A stretch of DNA of 64,000 bases. Source: Aestuariivivens sediminicola (lineage in GTDB: Bacteria; Bacteroidota; Bacteroidia; Flavobacteriales; Flavobacteriaceae). The stretch covers positions 620,001 through 684,000 of the forward strand of contig NZ_JAKMCM010000001.1 in the NCBI RefSeq assembly GCF_022662015.1, written 5' to 3'. This document shows positions 8,901 through 18,515 of the stretch, piece by piece. The first letter of the stretch is position 1; each line of letters opens with the position of its first letter. A program made the translations under genes and the position numbers. The notes beneath the pieces were generated by a model that saw only the letters and a program-made list of their open reading frames with translations, had not been told where the DNA came from and searched no databases.

Positions 8901-10237
8901 CTGTTAAAAGTTAATCGTTTCGCAGCTCCGGAGTTAAAAAACTTAAAGTTATTATAAATTAAACTTCCATTTAGGAAGGTATGAGTGATTCGCGATTTAA
9001 AAGTTGTCCCTTCAAATGGAGACCATCCGCACTTATACAAAATATTATCCTTTGTAACCGTCCAAGGATTATTCAAGTCAACCAAAACCAAATCGGCAAA
9101 ATACCCCTCTTTAATAAACCCTCTCTTTTCTATTTGAAATAGGATAGCCGGATTATGACACATTTTTTCAACAATTTTGTCAATTGAAATTTTCTCCTGG
9201 TGGTACATTTCCAGAATTGCAGGCAAGGCATGCTGCACTAATGGGCCACCGGAAGGCGCCTTGGTATACGGATTTTGCTTTTCTTTTAAGGTATGAGGGG
9301 CATGGTCTGTAGCAATCACATCAATCCTGTCATCCAATAAGGCCTCCAATAATTTCTTTCGATCCATTTTTGTCTTTATGGCAGGATTCCACTTGATTAA
9401 AGTCCCTTTTTTATCGTATTCTTCATCGGAAAACCACAAATGATGCACACAGACTTCAGCGGTTATCTTTTTCTTTTTAAGAGGTATTTTATTCGTGAAT
9501 AAATTAGTTTCTTTACCGGTTGACAAATGAAATACATGCAATCTTGCCCCTGTTTTTTTAGCCAGTTCAATGGCTCGCGACGATGACAAATAGCAGGCTT
9601 CCTCACTTCTTATTATGGGATGTTTATGTATAGGAATGGCTTCACCGTATTTTTCGATGTGCTCCTGGAGATTCCGCTTTATAGTTTCTTCGTCTTCACA
9701 ATGTACAGAAATCAACAAGTTTGTACTTTTAAAAATCTTCTCCAGCACTTCAGGATCATCTACCAGCATGTTTCCTGTTGAAGAACCTAAAAACAACTTT
9801 AAGCCGGCAACTGTTTTCGGATCCACTTTAAGAATTTCATCTAAATTCGTATTGGTTCCTCCAAACATGAATGAATAATTGGCAAAGGAGGTTCTGGATG
9901 CGATGTCAAACTTCTCCTCAAGCTTTTCAATCGTTGTGGTTTGGGGGTTCGTGTTGGGCATTTCAATAAATGAGGTGATGCCTCCCGCAATAGCAGCTTT
10001 CGATTCGGAGGCGATATCGGCCTTATGTGTTAAACCCGGCTCCCTAAAATGCACCTGATCGTCTATTACACCGGGCATTAATAATTTTCCTTCGGCATCG
10101 ACAACGACCACATCGGCAGATTTAGCACTAATGGATGTGTCAATCGCTTCGATAAATTCACCTTTAATAAGAACATCACCTTCAAAAAGGGTTCCCTCAT
10201 TTACAATTTTTGCATTCTTAATTAATGTTGTCCTCAT
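8897..10237 (-). CDS. pyrC: Dihydroorotase (allantoinase-type, Bacteroidota form)
   Basis: This amidohydrolase makes dihydroorotate from carbamoyl-aspartate in pyrimidine synthesis. It has 446 residues. Metal-site motifs are visible: [10 protein letters not shown] (59-68), the lysine region GLKLFLGSS, a histidine in SVHCEDEE, a histidine in LHVFHLST and [11 protein letters not shown]. The usual first HxH histidine is Gln61 (QVH), which I recall as a feature of Bacteroidota dihydroorotases. It sits between the GT2 enzyme and DUF4296, the usual flavobacterial order. Hydantoinase or allantoinase are less likely alternatives. Confidence 0.88.
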   Translation of the reverse strand: MRTTLIKNAKIVNEGTLFEGDVLIKGEFIEAIDTSISAKSADVVVVDAEGKLLMPGVIDDQVHFREPGLTHKADIASESKAAIAGGITSFIEMPNTNPQTTTIEKLEEKFDIASRTSFANYSFMFGGTNTNLDEILKVDPKTVAGLKLFLGSSTGNMLVDDPEVLEKIFKSTNLLISVHCEDEETIKRNLQEHIEKYGEAIPIHKHPIIRSEEACYLSSSRAIELAKKTGARLHVFHLSTGKETNLFTNKIPLKKKKITAEVCVHHLWFSDEEYDKKGTLIKWNPAIKTKMDRKKLLEALLDDRIDVIATDHAPHTLKEKQNPYTKAPSGGPLVQHALPAILEMYHQEKISIDKIVEKMCHNPAILFQIEKRGFIKEGYFADLVLVDLNNPWTVTKDNILYKCGWSPFEGTTFKSRITHTFLNGSLIYNNFKFFNSGAAKRLTFNR

Positions 10238-10250
10238 ACCCCTATCATGT

Positions 10251-10976
10251 TTACTTGCGCAACAAACTTTTGACTTTCATTGAAATGACCCCAAAAATAG
10301 CTTCGGAAATAATCCCCGAACTCAATTTTGATTCACCCTTGGTCCGATCCGTAAAAATAACCGGTACTTCTATAATTTTAAAACCCTTTAAATAAGTTTT
10401 AAACTTCATTTCAATTTGAAAGGCATAACCTATAAATTTAATGGCATCCAAATTTAAAGTTTCCAGAACCGTTCTTTTGTAACAGACAAATCCAGCAGTG
10501 GTGTCATGAATTTTCATTCCCGTAATGACTCTAACATATTTGGAAGCTAAATAGGACATCAGCACGCGACTCATTGGCCAGTTAACCACATTAACGCCCC
10601 TTATATATCGCGATCCTATAGACATATCTGCACCTTCAACATGACATGCCTTATAAAGTCTAATTAAATCTTCCGGATTATGAGAAAAATCGGCATCCAT
10701 TTCAAATATGTAATTGTAATCCCGGGCTAGACACCATTTAAACCCATGAATATAAGCGGTCCCCAGGCCGGATTTCTCCTTTCGAGTTTCCAAAAACAAA
10801 CGATTCGGGAATTCAGTCTGTAACGATTCTACCTTCTGTGCAGTTAAGTCTGGAGAATTATCATCAACGACTAAAATATGGATCGCCGAAGACTGAGAAA
10901 AAACAGCCTTAATAATAGCATCTATATTTTCTATTTCATTGTATGTTGGAATAATGACAATTGCGCCCTGCATCAT
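10251..10976 (-). CDS. Polyprenol-phosphate mannosyltransferase-like GT2
   Basis: This is a 241-residue family 2 glycosyltransferase close to dolichyl/polyprenyl-phosphate mannose synthase. It shows [11 protein letters not shown] (8-18), VVDDNSPD (36-43), GLGTAY (70-75) and the metal-binding DAD at 94-96 in [12 protein letters not shown]. There are no long membrane segments, so it is a peripheral membrane enzyme of the DPM1 type. It would move a sugar from a nucleotide donor to a lipid carrier for envelope glycosylation. It is the first gene of the operon with pyrC and DUF4296; the start has tandem ATGs. Confidence 0.85.
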   Translation of the reverse strand: MMQGAIVIIPTYNEIENIDAIIKAVFSQSSAIHILVVDDNSPDLTAQKVESLQTEFPNRLFLETRKEKSGLGTAYIHGFKWCLARDYNYIFEMDADFSHNPEDLIRLYKACHVEGADMSIGSRYIRGVNVVNWPMSRVLMSYLASKYVRVITGMKIHDTTAGFVCYKRTVLETLNLDAIKFIGYAFQIEMKFKTYLKGFKIIEVPVIFTDRTKGESKLSSGIISEAIFGVISMKVKSLLRK

Positions 10977-11082
10977 TATCTAGCTTGTAATTTTTAGCAA
11001 ATGTAAGGTATTAGGCTTTTATTTATTTTAAATATTCCTTAATAATTAATACGGAATTGAATAATTATAATAATTTTATTGC

Positions 11083-11730
11083 ATGATTCGTGAGGTGTCT
11101 TCAAATGAACTGTATACGTTGCTATTAGTGTGCTGTTTACTTATTGTGGCCGCTGCAAAACTTGTTTCTGAAAAGCGTTTCAATGATTTTATTTACATCT
11201 TTACAAATTGGAAATATCTCAAAATATACGCCCGGGATCAGAAGTTTTTCGATAAATTCGACGCCCTTTTATTTGTCAACCTCATTATTTCGGGTAGCTT
11301 ATTCATTATCATTGCCTATCAACATTTTAATTCAATAAGTGGTACAGTCATCAATGTATTATTTAAAATAACAGTTGGTCTGGGTTCATTTTTTTTAATA
11401 AAGGTTTTGTTAGAACGCCTTATTGGAAGTCTCTTCGAAATCGATAAAATAATAGATGATTATCTCTTTCAAAAAATAACTTACAAGAATTATCTTGGCA
11501 TGATATTACTACCTATTAATGCACTTTTAATCTATAGTATACGCCCAAACAACTTACTCTTTTATATGATATTCGGCATTTTATTAGTTGTCACTTTTAC
11601 CGGATTAATAACTTCATTTAAAAGGCATCAAAGTTTAATAAAAAACAATATTTTCTATTTTATTTTGTATCTTTGCGCTCTCGAAATAGCACCTTGTGTA
11701 ATTTTATACAAGGTTTTTATTTTAGATTAA
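11083..11730 (+). CDS. DUF4271 multi-pass membrane protein
   Basis: This is a 215-residue integral membrane protein with about five or six hydrophobic segments (near 10-25, 62-80, 90-108, 135-150, 158-178 and 190-210). It matches DUF4271, a Bacteroidota family of unknown function usually found directly before hemD, as here. A full -7 box for hemD lies in its 3' end. The neighbourhood makes a link to haem synthesis possible, but nothing in the sequence shows it. Confidence 0.75.
   Translation: MIREVSSNELYTLLLVCCLLIVAAAKLVSEKRFNDFIYIFTNWKYLKIYARDQKFFDKFDALLFVNLIISGSLFIIIAYQHFNSISGTVINVLFKITVGLGSFFLIKVLLERLIGSLFEIDKIIDDYLFQKITYKNYLGMILLPINALLIYSIRPNNLLFYMIFGILLVVTFTGLITSFKRHQSLIKNNIFYFILYLCALEIAPCVILYKVFILD
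11668..11675 (+). promoter_or_regulatory. -7 box for hemD inside the DUF4271 gene
   Basis: TATCTTTG followed by C fits TAnnTTTG perfectly and lies 77 bases before the hemD ATG. It could give hemD its own transcript. No -33 TTTG is evident. Confidence 0.4.
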
Positions 11731-11752
11731 AAAGAACAAACTGCTTGTGCCT

Positions 11753-12502
11753 ATGAAAGTGAAAACGATTTTGGTTTCTCAACCAGAACCTAAAATAGAG
11801 AATTCTCCTTACTTCGATTTAATAGAAAAGCAAAAGGTGAAGATCGATTTTCGACCCTTTATACATGTTGAAGGGGTATCAGCAAAAGAGGTAAGACAGC
11901 AAAAAGTAGATTTAAACAATTATACTGCAATTATTTTGACCAGCAGAAATGCTGTCGATCATTTTTTTAGGGTAGCTGAAGAAATGCGTTTTAAAGTACC
12001 CGATACCATGAAGTATTTTTGTCAGTCGGAAGCTGTAGCCTATTATCTTCAGAAATATGTGGTATACAGAAAGCGCAAGATTTACGTTGGAAAACGAACC
12101 TTCGCAGAATTGTCTCCCTTGATCAAAAAATATAAGGATGAGAAGTTTCTTTTACCAAATACGGATAAGATAAAACCCGAGGTTCCTCAAACTATGGATG
12201 CCCTGGGTGTTAATTGGAAACAAGCTACTTTTTACAAGACTGTAGTAAGTGACCTCTCTGATTTGGCCGATGTATATTATGATGTTCTCGTCTTTTTTAG
12301 TCCTTCGGGTATTGAATCCTTATTTCAAAATTTCCCGGATTTCAAGCAAAACAATACGCGTATTGCCGTCTTTGGTAATACGACCATAAAAGCGGTTGAG
12401 GACAAAGGTTTACGTGTAGATATTGCTGCACCGACACCCGAAACGCCTTCGATGACCATGGCATTAGAAAAATATATAGAAAAAGTGAATAAGGGAAGGT
12501 AA
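11753..12502 (+). CDS. hemD: Uroporphyrinogen-III synthase
   Basis: This enzyme closes and inverts ring D of hydroxymethylbilane to give uroporphyrinogen III for haem and sirohaem. It has 249 residues from the ATG at 11753; a GTG two codons earlier is a less likely start. Conservation in this family is low, but the layout fits: ILTSRNAVDHFF near 60, YFCQSEAVAYYL near 85, and FFSPSGIESLFQ near 180, followed by AVFGNTTIKAVEDKGL. It lies 16 bases or so after DUF4271 and before a bidirectional terminator. Confidence 0.85.
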   Translation: MKVKTILVSQPEPKIENSPYFDLIEKQKVKIDFRPFIHVEGVSAKEVRQQKVDLNNYTAIILTSRNAVDHFFRVAEEMRFKVPDTMKYFCQSEAVAYYLQKYVVYRKRKIYVGKRTFAELSPLIKKYKDEKFLLPNTDKIKPEVPQTMDALGVNWKQATFYKTVVSDLSDLADVYYDVLVFFSPSGIESLFQNFPDFKQNNTRIAVFGNTTIKAVEDKGLRVDIAAPTPETPSMTMALEKYIEKVNKGR

Positions 12503-12520
12503 ATTTTCCTAACGGAATAT

Positions 12521-12555
12521 AAAAGGGATGGTGTTACGTACCATCCCTTTTTTTT
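12521..12555. terminator. Bidirectional terminator between hemD and pckA
   Basis: A 12-base inverted repeat (12521-12532 with 12540-12551) with a seven-base loop is flanked by an A-run on one side and an eight-T run on the other. It can therefore serve hemD (plus) and pckA (minus), which converge here. Confidence 0.85.
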
Positions 12556-12558
12556 GTA

Positions 12559-14175
12559 CTAAAAGGCATACCGCTGAGGGCCTCCACGCCGAATTTCTTC
12601 ACTGCAGTGCATCTCAAACTTTTTAAAATTTTCACGAAAGGCATTCGTTAATTTAAATGCCGTTTTATAATAGGCTTCGTCATCATTCCAGGTTGCACGA
12701 GGACTCAATACACTTGTGGGAACCCCGGGACAGGTTCGGGGTTGTGCCACCCCAAATACCGAGTGAATATGGTAATCTTCATAATTGTACAATCCGAGAT
12801 CACCATTTAAAACGGCATTAATCATAGCGCGAGTGTATTTCAATTCCATTCGCTTTCCGACCCCGTATGGACCACCGGTCCATCCCGTATTTACCAACCA
12901 GACATTTACCCCCGCCTCAATCATTTTTTTACTTAACATTTCGGCATATTTGGCAGGATGTAATGGCATAAAGGGTGCTCCAAAGCAGGCTGAAAATGAG
13001 GGCTGAGGTTCTATTACACCGGCCTCGGTACCAGCCACCTTTGCCGTATAGCCAGAGATAAAATGATAGGCCGCCTGACTTGGTGTCAATTTGGATATCG
13101 GCGGGATCACACCAAACGCATCGGCGGTTAGAAAGAATATATGTTTAGGATTCTTACCAGTGGATGGCGTTTTGATATTGTCTATATGGTAAATAGGATA
13201 ACTTACCCTTGTGTTTTGGGTGATAGAAGTGTTACCAAATTCTACAAAACCATTTTCATCCAGAACAACATTTTCCAACAGAGCCCCTTTCTTAATGGCT
13301 TTAAAAATTTCAGGTTCATTTTCTTCCGACAGGTTGATAACTTTTGCATAACAACCGCCTTCAAAATTAAATATGGTATTCTCACTGGTCCAACCATGTT
13401 CATCGTCTCCAATAAGACTGCGGTTAGCGTCTGTGGACAAGGTGGTTTTACCGGTACCTGACAAACCAAAAAATATAGCTGTATCGCCGTCAGCTCCTAC
13501 ATTGGCACTACAGTGCATGGGTAAGGTGTTTTTAAATACGGGCAGTATAAAATTTAAGGCCGAAAAGATGCCCTTTTTAATCTCTCCAGTATAACCGGTA
13601 CCTCCTATTAGGGCAATTTTCTTCGAAAAATTTAAAATAGCAAAGTTATGTTGACGCGTGCCATCGGCTTCAGCATTGGCCATAAAACCGGGAGCATTAA
13701 TAACTGTCCATTCCGGAGAAAAATGATCTAATTCTTCTTCGGTGGGCCGTAAAAACATATTGTAGGCAAAAAGGTTACTCCAGGGGTATTCATTAATTAC
13801 CCGAATATGCATTCTGTAATTGTCATCTGCACAAGCATAGCAATCCCTTACAAAAAGGGACTTATGGCTTAAGTAATCTGTAACCTTTCGATAGAGTTTT
13901 TCAAATTTATCCGGATCAAATGGAATGTTAATTTCACTCCACCATACACGGTCCTTCGTGATAGCATCCCTAACGATAAATCGGTCTTTAGGTGAGCGTC
14001 CTGTGAACTCTCCGGTATTAACCGCCAAAGCCCCTGAAATGGCTTCTATACCCTGTCCCTCTTGAATAGTGATGTCATGCAGTTCTTCCGGTGAAAGCTG
14101 ATAATTAATCTCAGCACTCTCAATGCCATATTTGTCTAACGAAATAGCCTTCACAGGTGCACTATGATTTTCCAT
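12559..14175 (-). CDS. pckA: Phosphoenolpyruvate carboxykinase (ATP)
   Basis: This gluconeogenic enzyme converts oxaloacetate and ATP to phosphoenolpyruvate. It has 538 residues, the usual ATP-type length. The substrate-binding TGRSPKDRF is at 58-66, the P-loop GLSGTGKTTLS at 237-247, and the metal/kinase-2 motif DDEHGW at 257-262. It faces hemD across a shared terminator and is divergent from nothing closely regulated in the sequence. Expected when the cell grows on amino acids or organic acids. Confidence 0.97.
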   Translation of the reverse strand: MENHSAPVKAISLDKYGIESAEINYQLSPEELHDITIQEGQGIEAISGALAVNTGEFTGRSPKDRFIVRDAITKDRVWWSEINIPFDPDKFEKLYRKVTDYLSHKSLFVRDCYACADDNYRMHIRVINEYPWSNLFAYNMFLRPTEEELDHFSPEWTVINAPGFMANAEADGTRQHNFAILNFSKKIALIGGTGYTGEIKKGIFSALNFILPVFKNTLPMHCSANVGADGDTAIFFGLSGTGKTTLSTDANRSLIGDDEHGWTSENTIFNFEGGCYAKVINLSEENEPEIFKAIKKGALLENVVLDENGFVEFGNTSITQNTRVSYPIYHIDNIKTPSTGKNPKHIFFLTADAFGVIPPISKLTPSQAAYHFISGYTAKVAGTEAGVIEPQPSFSACFGAPFMPLHPAKYAEMLSKKMIEAGVNVWLVNTGWTGGPYGVGKRMELKYTRAMINAVLNGDLGLYNYEDYHIHSVFGVAQPRTCPGVPTSVLSPRATWNDDEAYYKTAFKLTNAFRENFKKFEMHCSEEIRRGGPQRYAF

Positions 14176-14233
14176 AAATAAAGAATATAATTAACTATTC
14201 CTCAAAATTAGAACAATTATTTTAATATATTCA

Positions 14234-14635
14234 TTATTTTAGACTGTTTTTAGACTGTTTTTTTAACAAATTAATAATTATCAAAAGCCAGCTGCTGATG
14301 AGTAGGAGCCCTCCAATGGGGGTAATGAAACCGATTGATTTAAAATTAAATGTAGTCAAAGGATTTGTAGACAGCCCATAGATTGAACCGGAAAATAGAA
14401 CAACACCCAACACCACAGCATACAAAACCCATTTTTTTATTCCTTGTGATATGGTAGTGGTATACCCCACAAATAATAAAAGTAAAGCATGGTACATTTG
14501 ATAACGTACACCTGTCTCAAAGCTCCTCAGACTCTCTTCAGGAATTAAGTCTTTAAGCCCATGGGCACCAAATGCTCCAAAAATAACACCTGTTACCCCC
14601 AAAAAGCAGCCTACAATTACTATTTTTCTATCCAT
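14234..14635 (-). CDS. DUF423 small membrane protein
   Basis: This is a 133-residue protein with four predicted membrane helices (about 5-22, 48-62, 68-86 and 98-122). It carries the family mark GAFGAHGLK at about 21-29 and SGSIYGLS in the third helix, typical of DUF423 (YgdD-like). The function of the family is unknown. It is separated by 58 bases from pckA on the same strand and may be read with it, though no shared role is known. Confidence 0.85.
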   Translation of the reverse strand: MDRKIVIVGCFLGVTGVIFGAFGAHGLKDLIPEESLRSFETGVRYQMYHALLLLFVGYTTTISQGIKKWVLYAVVLGVVLFSGSIYGLSTNPLTTFNFKSIGFITPIGGLLLISSWLLIIINLLKKQSKNSLK

Positions 14636-14741
14636 GTTTAAATATTCTTAAAACGCACATCTAATTTTGTTAAATTCGCAAAACATAAGTCTATGACTAA
14701 CTTAAATTTTGTAGACACAAAATTAATCATCCTAAAATAAT

Positions 14742-16106
14742 ATGCGAAAAATTTTAGTTATTGGTTCTGGTAAATCGTCATCTTATCTTTTAAAATATCT
14801 GCTGGATAAATCGGTTAAGGAAGAATTGTTTATTACCGTTGGAGATGTCCATATAGAACACGCAGAAAAGGTTATAAACGGCCATGTTAATGCCAGAACG
14901 ATACCCTTGAATGTTAATGATGACGCCTCAAGAATGAATGCTATAAAAGCTGCCGACATTGTGGTTTCGATGTTGCCGGCACGATTTCACATTCAAGTGG
15001 CCAAGGACTGCATTACATTTAAAAAGCATATGGTCACTGCCTCCTATGTCAGTCAGGAAATGCAGGATTTAGATGAAGTGGCGAAGCACAATAACATTAT
15101 ACTTCTGAATGAAATTGGGGTGGATCCCGGTATAGACCACATGAGTGCCATGCAAGTTTTAAATAACATTCGCGATAATGGCGGTAAAATTATTCTGTTT
15201 GAATCGTTTACAGGCGGATTAATTGCACCAGAAAGCGACACCAATTTATGGAATTATAAATTTACATGGAATCCAAGAAATGTAGTTCTGGCAGGACAGG
15301 GTGGTGCTGCAAAATTTCTTCAGGAAGGAACCTATAAATATATTCCCTATCACCGATTGTTCAGGCGAACTGAATTTCTGGACATCGATGGTTTTGGAAG
15401 ATTTGAGGCCTATGCAAATCGAGATTCACTAAAATACCAAAGTGCCTACGGATTGGATAACATTAAAACACTGTACCGTGGTACCATGCGACGTGTCGGA
15501 TTTAGTCGGGCATGGAACATTTTTGTAGTTCTCGGAATGACAGACGATAGCTATACTCTTGAGGATAGTGAAACCATGAGCTATCGCGATTTTATAAATG
15601 CATTCCTTCCCTACCACCATACCGATTCGGTAGAGTTAAAATTACGTCATGCCCTAAAAATTGATCAAGATGATATCGTTTGGGATAAGCTTGTAGAGCT
15701 CGATATTTTTAATGCAGATAAAAAAGTTGGATTAAAAAATGCCTCGCCGGCACAGATCCTGCAGAAAATACTAATGGATAAATGGACACTGGCCGAAGAC
15801 GACCGGGATATGATCGTTATGTATCATAAATTTGGCTATGAGCTCAACAGCAAAAAACACCAGATAGATGCAAATCTGGTGGTTCTTGGAGAAAACCAGA
15901 CTTACACTGCCATGGCCAAAACCGTTGGTTTACCCGTTGCAATGGCTACATTGGCCATTTTGAATGGTCATATTACCACCCCGGGGGTCCAGATTCCTAT
16001 TACCAAAGAAATATATGATCCTATCTTAAAAGAACTGCGAGAATTCGGTATCCGTTTTAAGGAAAAAGAAGTTCCCTATTTGGGGTATAATCCTCTAAAT
16101 AATTAA
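14742..16106 (+). CDS. Saccharopine dehydrogenase-family oxidoreductase
   Basis: This protein has 454 residues. The N-terminal Rossmann domain begins MRKILVIGSGKSSSYLL (glycine motif at 8-11). Family features follow: VVSMLPARFHIQVAKDC, LNEIGVDPGIDHMSA and FESFTGGLIAPE, the last two typical of Lys9-type saccharopine reductases. Saccharopine enzymes join or split lysine and 2-oxoglutarate or glutamate. An Lrp-type regulator follows 103 bases later on the same strand, consistent with an amino-acid role. Lysine catabolism is likely but unproven. Confidence 0.8.
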   Translation: MRKILVIGSGKSSSYLLKYLLDKSVKEELFITVGDVHIEHAEKVINGHVNARTIPLNVNDDASRMNAIKAADIVVSMLPARFHIQVAKDCITFKKHMVTASYVSQEMQDLDEVAKHNNIILLNEIGVDPGIDHMSAMQVLNNIRDNGGKIILFESFTGGLIAPESDTNLWNYKFTWNPRNVVLAGQGGAAKFLQEGTYKYIPYHRLFRRTEFLDIDGFGRFEAYANRDSLKYQSAYGLDNIKTLYRGTMRRVGFSRAWNIFVVLGMTDDSYTLEDSETMSYRDFINAFLPYHHTDSVELKLRHALKIDQDDIVWDKLVELDIFNADKKVGLKNASPAQILQKILMDKWTLAEDDRDMIVMYHKFGYELNSKKHQIDANLVVLGENQTYTAMAKTVGLPVAMATLAILNGHITTPGVQIPITKEIYDPILKELREFGIRFKEKEVPYLGYNPLNN

Positions 16107-16209
16107 GGAATATCGAAATCATTCCTCTCAAATGCTTTAATTTTCCTGGTCTGAATAATTTCAATTTAAAAGTAAATCCATATTTTTATCTTGAAATTAA
16201 TAGAGCTAT

Positions 16210-16677
16210 ATGCGACGAAAAACTAAAACTGTTACCATAGATGGTATTGATAAAAAAATACTTCGAATGCTCATGGAAGATGCCCGAACTCCAATTTTAG
16301 AAGTTGCAAGACAAGTTGGCATTTCCGGTGCAGCCATTCATCAGCGACTAAGAAAATTGGAAAAGGCAAATCTTATTTCCGGATCACAACTCATTGTTAA
16401 TCCAACTATTTTGGGATTTACAATGTGTGCCTTTGTTGGAATTTATTTTGATAAAGAAGCTGATGCACCGCTGGTAATAAAGTTATTAAAAAGGGTTCCC
16501 GAAGTCGTGGAATGCCATTACACCACTGGCCAATGGAATATCTTCTTAAAAGTACGCTGTAAGAATGGCGATCACCTTGTTCAAATTTTAAACACGTTGC
16601 AGGAGATACGTGGTGTTTCGAGAACAGAATCCTTTATTTCTCTCAATCAGGACATTGAAAGACAGGTAAAAATTTAG
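16210..16677 (+). CDS. Lrp/AsnC-family transcriptional regulator
   Basis: This is a 155-residue regulator. The N-terminal helix-turn-helix spans about 10-60 (IDKKILRMLMEDARTPILEV and ISGAAIHQRLRKLEKA). The C-terminal RAM ligand domain contains VPEVVECHYTTGQWNIFLKVRC. Lrp/AsnC proteins sense amino acids and assemble as dimers to octamers. It follows the saccharopine-dehydrogenase-like gene and is a natural candidate to control it. The ligand is not visible. Confidence 0.9.
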   Translation: MRRKTKTVTIDGIDKKILRMLMEDARTPILEVARQVGISGAAIHQRLRKLEKANLISGSQLIVNPTILGFTMCAFVGIYFDKEADAPLVIKLLKRVPEVVECHYTTGQWNIFLKVRCKNGDHLVQILNTLQEIRGVSRTESFISLNQDIERQVKI

Positions 16678-16843
16678 CCTATCGCATTTGTTGGTATAAA
16701 TTACATGATGTAAATGCCGACTTGCTCACGACATATCAGCTTCAGGCTAAAGCCCCTCGAATAAATACTATCTACGTCAACTTTCAAAAAAGGGATGTAG
16801 CGTATCTCGCAGTAAAAAGAAGAGGTCCTAAAATACTTTGGAG

Positions 16844-18385
16844 TTACATGCGCATCAACCAAGAACGCATATCTACGTCTTGCTTGATAACCCGTCGTAA
16901 ATCTTCTATTTTAACCCGTTGTTGCTCCATGGAATCCCTGTGGCGAATGGTAACCATACCGTCCTCCAAGCTGTCATGATCTACCGTAATACAAAATGGT
17001 GTCCCGACGGCATCCTGTCTCCTGTAACGTCGCCCAACCGCATCCTTTTCATCGTAGTCAACATTAAAATCCCACTTTAAATCTTCCACAATTTGTCGTG
17101 CGATTTCAGGCAGACCGTCTTTTTTTACCAAAGGCAGAACCGCAGCCTTAACGGGAGCCAAAACACTGGGTAACCGCAATACTGTTCGGGTTGTCCCATT
17201 CTCCAATTCCTCCTCTGTCAGTGCATTAGAAAATACAGCAAGAAACATGCGATCCAAACCAATAGAGGTTTCTAATACATAGGGGATATAACTTTTATTC
17301 TCTTCCGGATCGAAGTACTGGAGCTTTTTCCCCGAATATTTTTCATGCTGGCTTAAATCAAAATCGGTGCGGGAATGAATGCCCTCCAATTCCTTAAAAC
17401 CAAATGGAAACTTGAATTCAATATCACAAGCTGCATCGGCATAATGCGCTAATTTTTCATGATCATGAAAACGATAATTAGTTGCTCCCAAACCTAGGCT
17501 TAAATGCCATTTCAACCTGGTTTCTTTCCAGTGTTCATACCATTTGTGTTGTGTCCCCGGTTTGATAAAAAATTGCATCTCCATTTGTTCAAATTCACGC
17601 ATTCTAAATATAAATTGTCTCGCAACAATTTCATTCCTGAAGGCTTTACCAGTTTGTGCTATGCCAAATGGAATCTTCAATCGGCCTGTTTTCTGAACAT
17701 TCAAAAAGTTAACAAAAATACCTTGAGCCGTTTCAGGCCGCAAGTACAGATCCATGGCACTATCTGCAGAAGCACCTAACTTGGTAGCGAACATGAGATT
17801 GAACTGTTTAACGTCCGTCCAGTTTTTGCTGCCAGTTAAAGGATCGGCTATTTCCAATTCTTCAATAAGTGCCTTAACATCGGCTAAATCATCATTTTCT
17901 AAGGATCTGGCCATTCGGGATAAGGTCGTGTTAATTTTTTCCTGATATCCCAGAACTCTCGGATTTGTAGACACATACTGTTCTTTATCGAATGCATCAC
18001 CGAATCGTTTAGCAGCCTTAGACACTTCCTTCTCAATCTTTGCTTCAATTTTAGCGCAATAATCTTCAATTAAGACATCGGCGCGATAGCGTTTTTTAGA
18101 ATCCTTATTGTCAATTAAAGGGTCATTAAAGGCATCGACATGACCAGAGGCTTTCCAAGTCGTTGGATGCATAAAAATAGCGGCATCTATACCTACAATA
18201 TTCTCATGCATCTGCACCATGGCCTTCCACCAGTAATCACGAATGTTCTTCTTTAGTTCGGCCCCGTTCTGCGCATAATCATAAACTGCACTTAAGCCGT
18301 CATATATTTCACTGCTCTGGAATATATACCCGTATTCCTTCGCATGGGAGATTACCCTCTTAAAAGTATCATCTTGATTTGCCAT
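16844..18385 (-). CDS. glyS: Glycyl-tRNA synthetase (alpha2 type)
   Basis: This class II synthetase charges tRNA-Gly and is the single-chain dimer type used by many bacteria, archaea and eukaryotes. It has 513 residues from ATG 18385. Motif 2 is visible in GIAQTGKAFRNEI, then QFIFRMREFEQMEMQFF, and motif 3 in YVLETSIGLDRM. The C-terminal anticodon-binding domain begins near VLAPVKAAVLPLV. An upstream in-frame ATG/alternative start would add 73 residues of non-family sequence, so it was rejected. A -7 box lies only five bases before the ATG. Confidence 0.96.
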   Translation of the reverse strand: MANQDDTFKRVISHAKEYGYIFQSSEIYDGLSAVYDYAQNGAELKKNIRDYWWKAMVQMHENIVGIDAAIFMHPTTWKASGHVDAFNDPLIDNKDSKKRYRADVLIEDYCAKIEAKIEKEVSKAAKRFGDAFDKEQYVSTNPRVLGYQEKINTTLSRMARSLENDDLADVKALIEELEIADPLTGSKNWTDVKQFNLMFATKLGASADSAMDLYLRPETAQGIFVNFLNVQKTGRLKIPFGIAQTGKAFRNEIVARQFIFRMREFEQMEMQFFIKPGTQHKWYEHWKETRLKWHLSLGLGATNYRFHDHEKLAHYADAACDIEFKFPFGFKELEGIHSRTDFDLSQHEKYSGKKLQYFDPEENKSYIPYVLETSIGLDRMFLAVFSNALTEEELENGTTRTVLRLPSVLAPVKAAVLPLVKKDGLPEIARQIVEDLKWDFNVDYDEKDAVGRRYRRQDAVGTPFCITVDHDSLEDGMVTIRHRDSMEQQRVKIEDLRRVIKQDVDMRSWLMRM

Positions 18386-18390
18386 AGGTG

Positions 18391-18398
18391 CAAAAATA
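18391..18398 (-). promoter_or_regulatory. -7 box very close to the glyS start
   Basis: TATTTTTG on the minus strand fits TAnnTTTG and ends five bases before the glyS ATG. If used, the mRNA would be leaderless or nearly so. No -33 box was identified. Confidence 0.35.
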
Positions 18399-18515
18399 TA
18401 AAACCCTTTCAAACATAAAGCCTTCTCTATTGAATTTTGCATCATTTTCCTTGAGAAATAATTATATTCGTAACCCTGTGCATATGAATTACAGTTTTTT
18501 CCGAATTTTATCGAT

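Noticed and set aside
16678-16843. Possible small gene between the Lrp and glyS genes
   Set aside because: Only short out-of-frame ORFs antisense to glyS; TTACATGATGTAA is a weak palindrome without further support.
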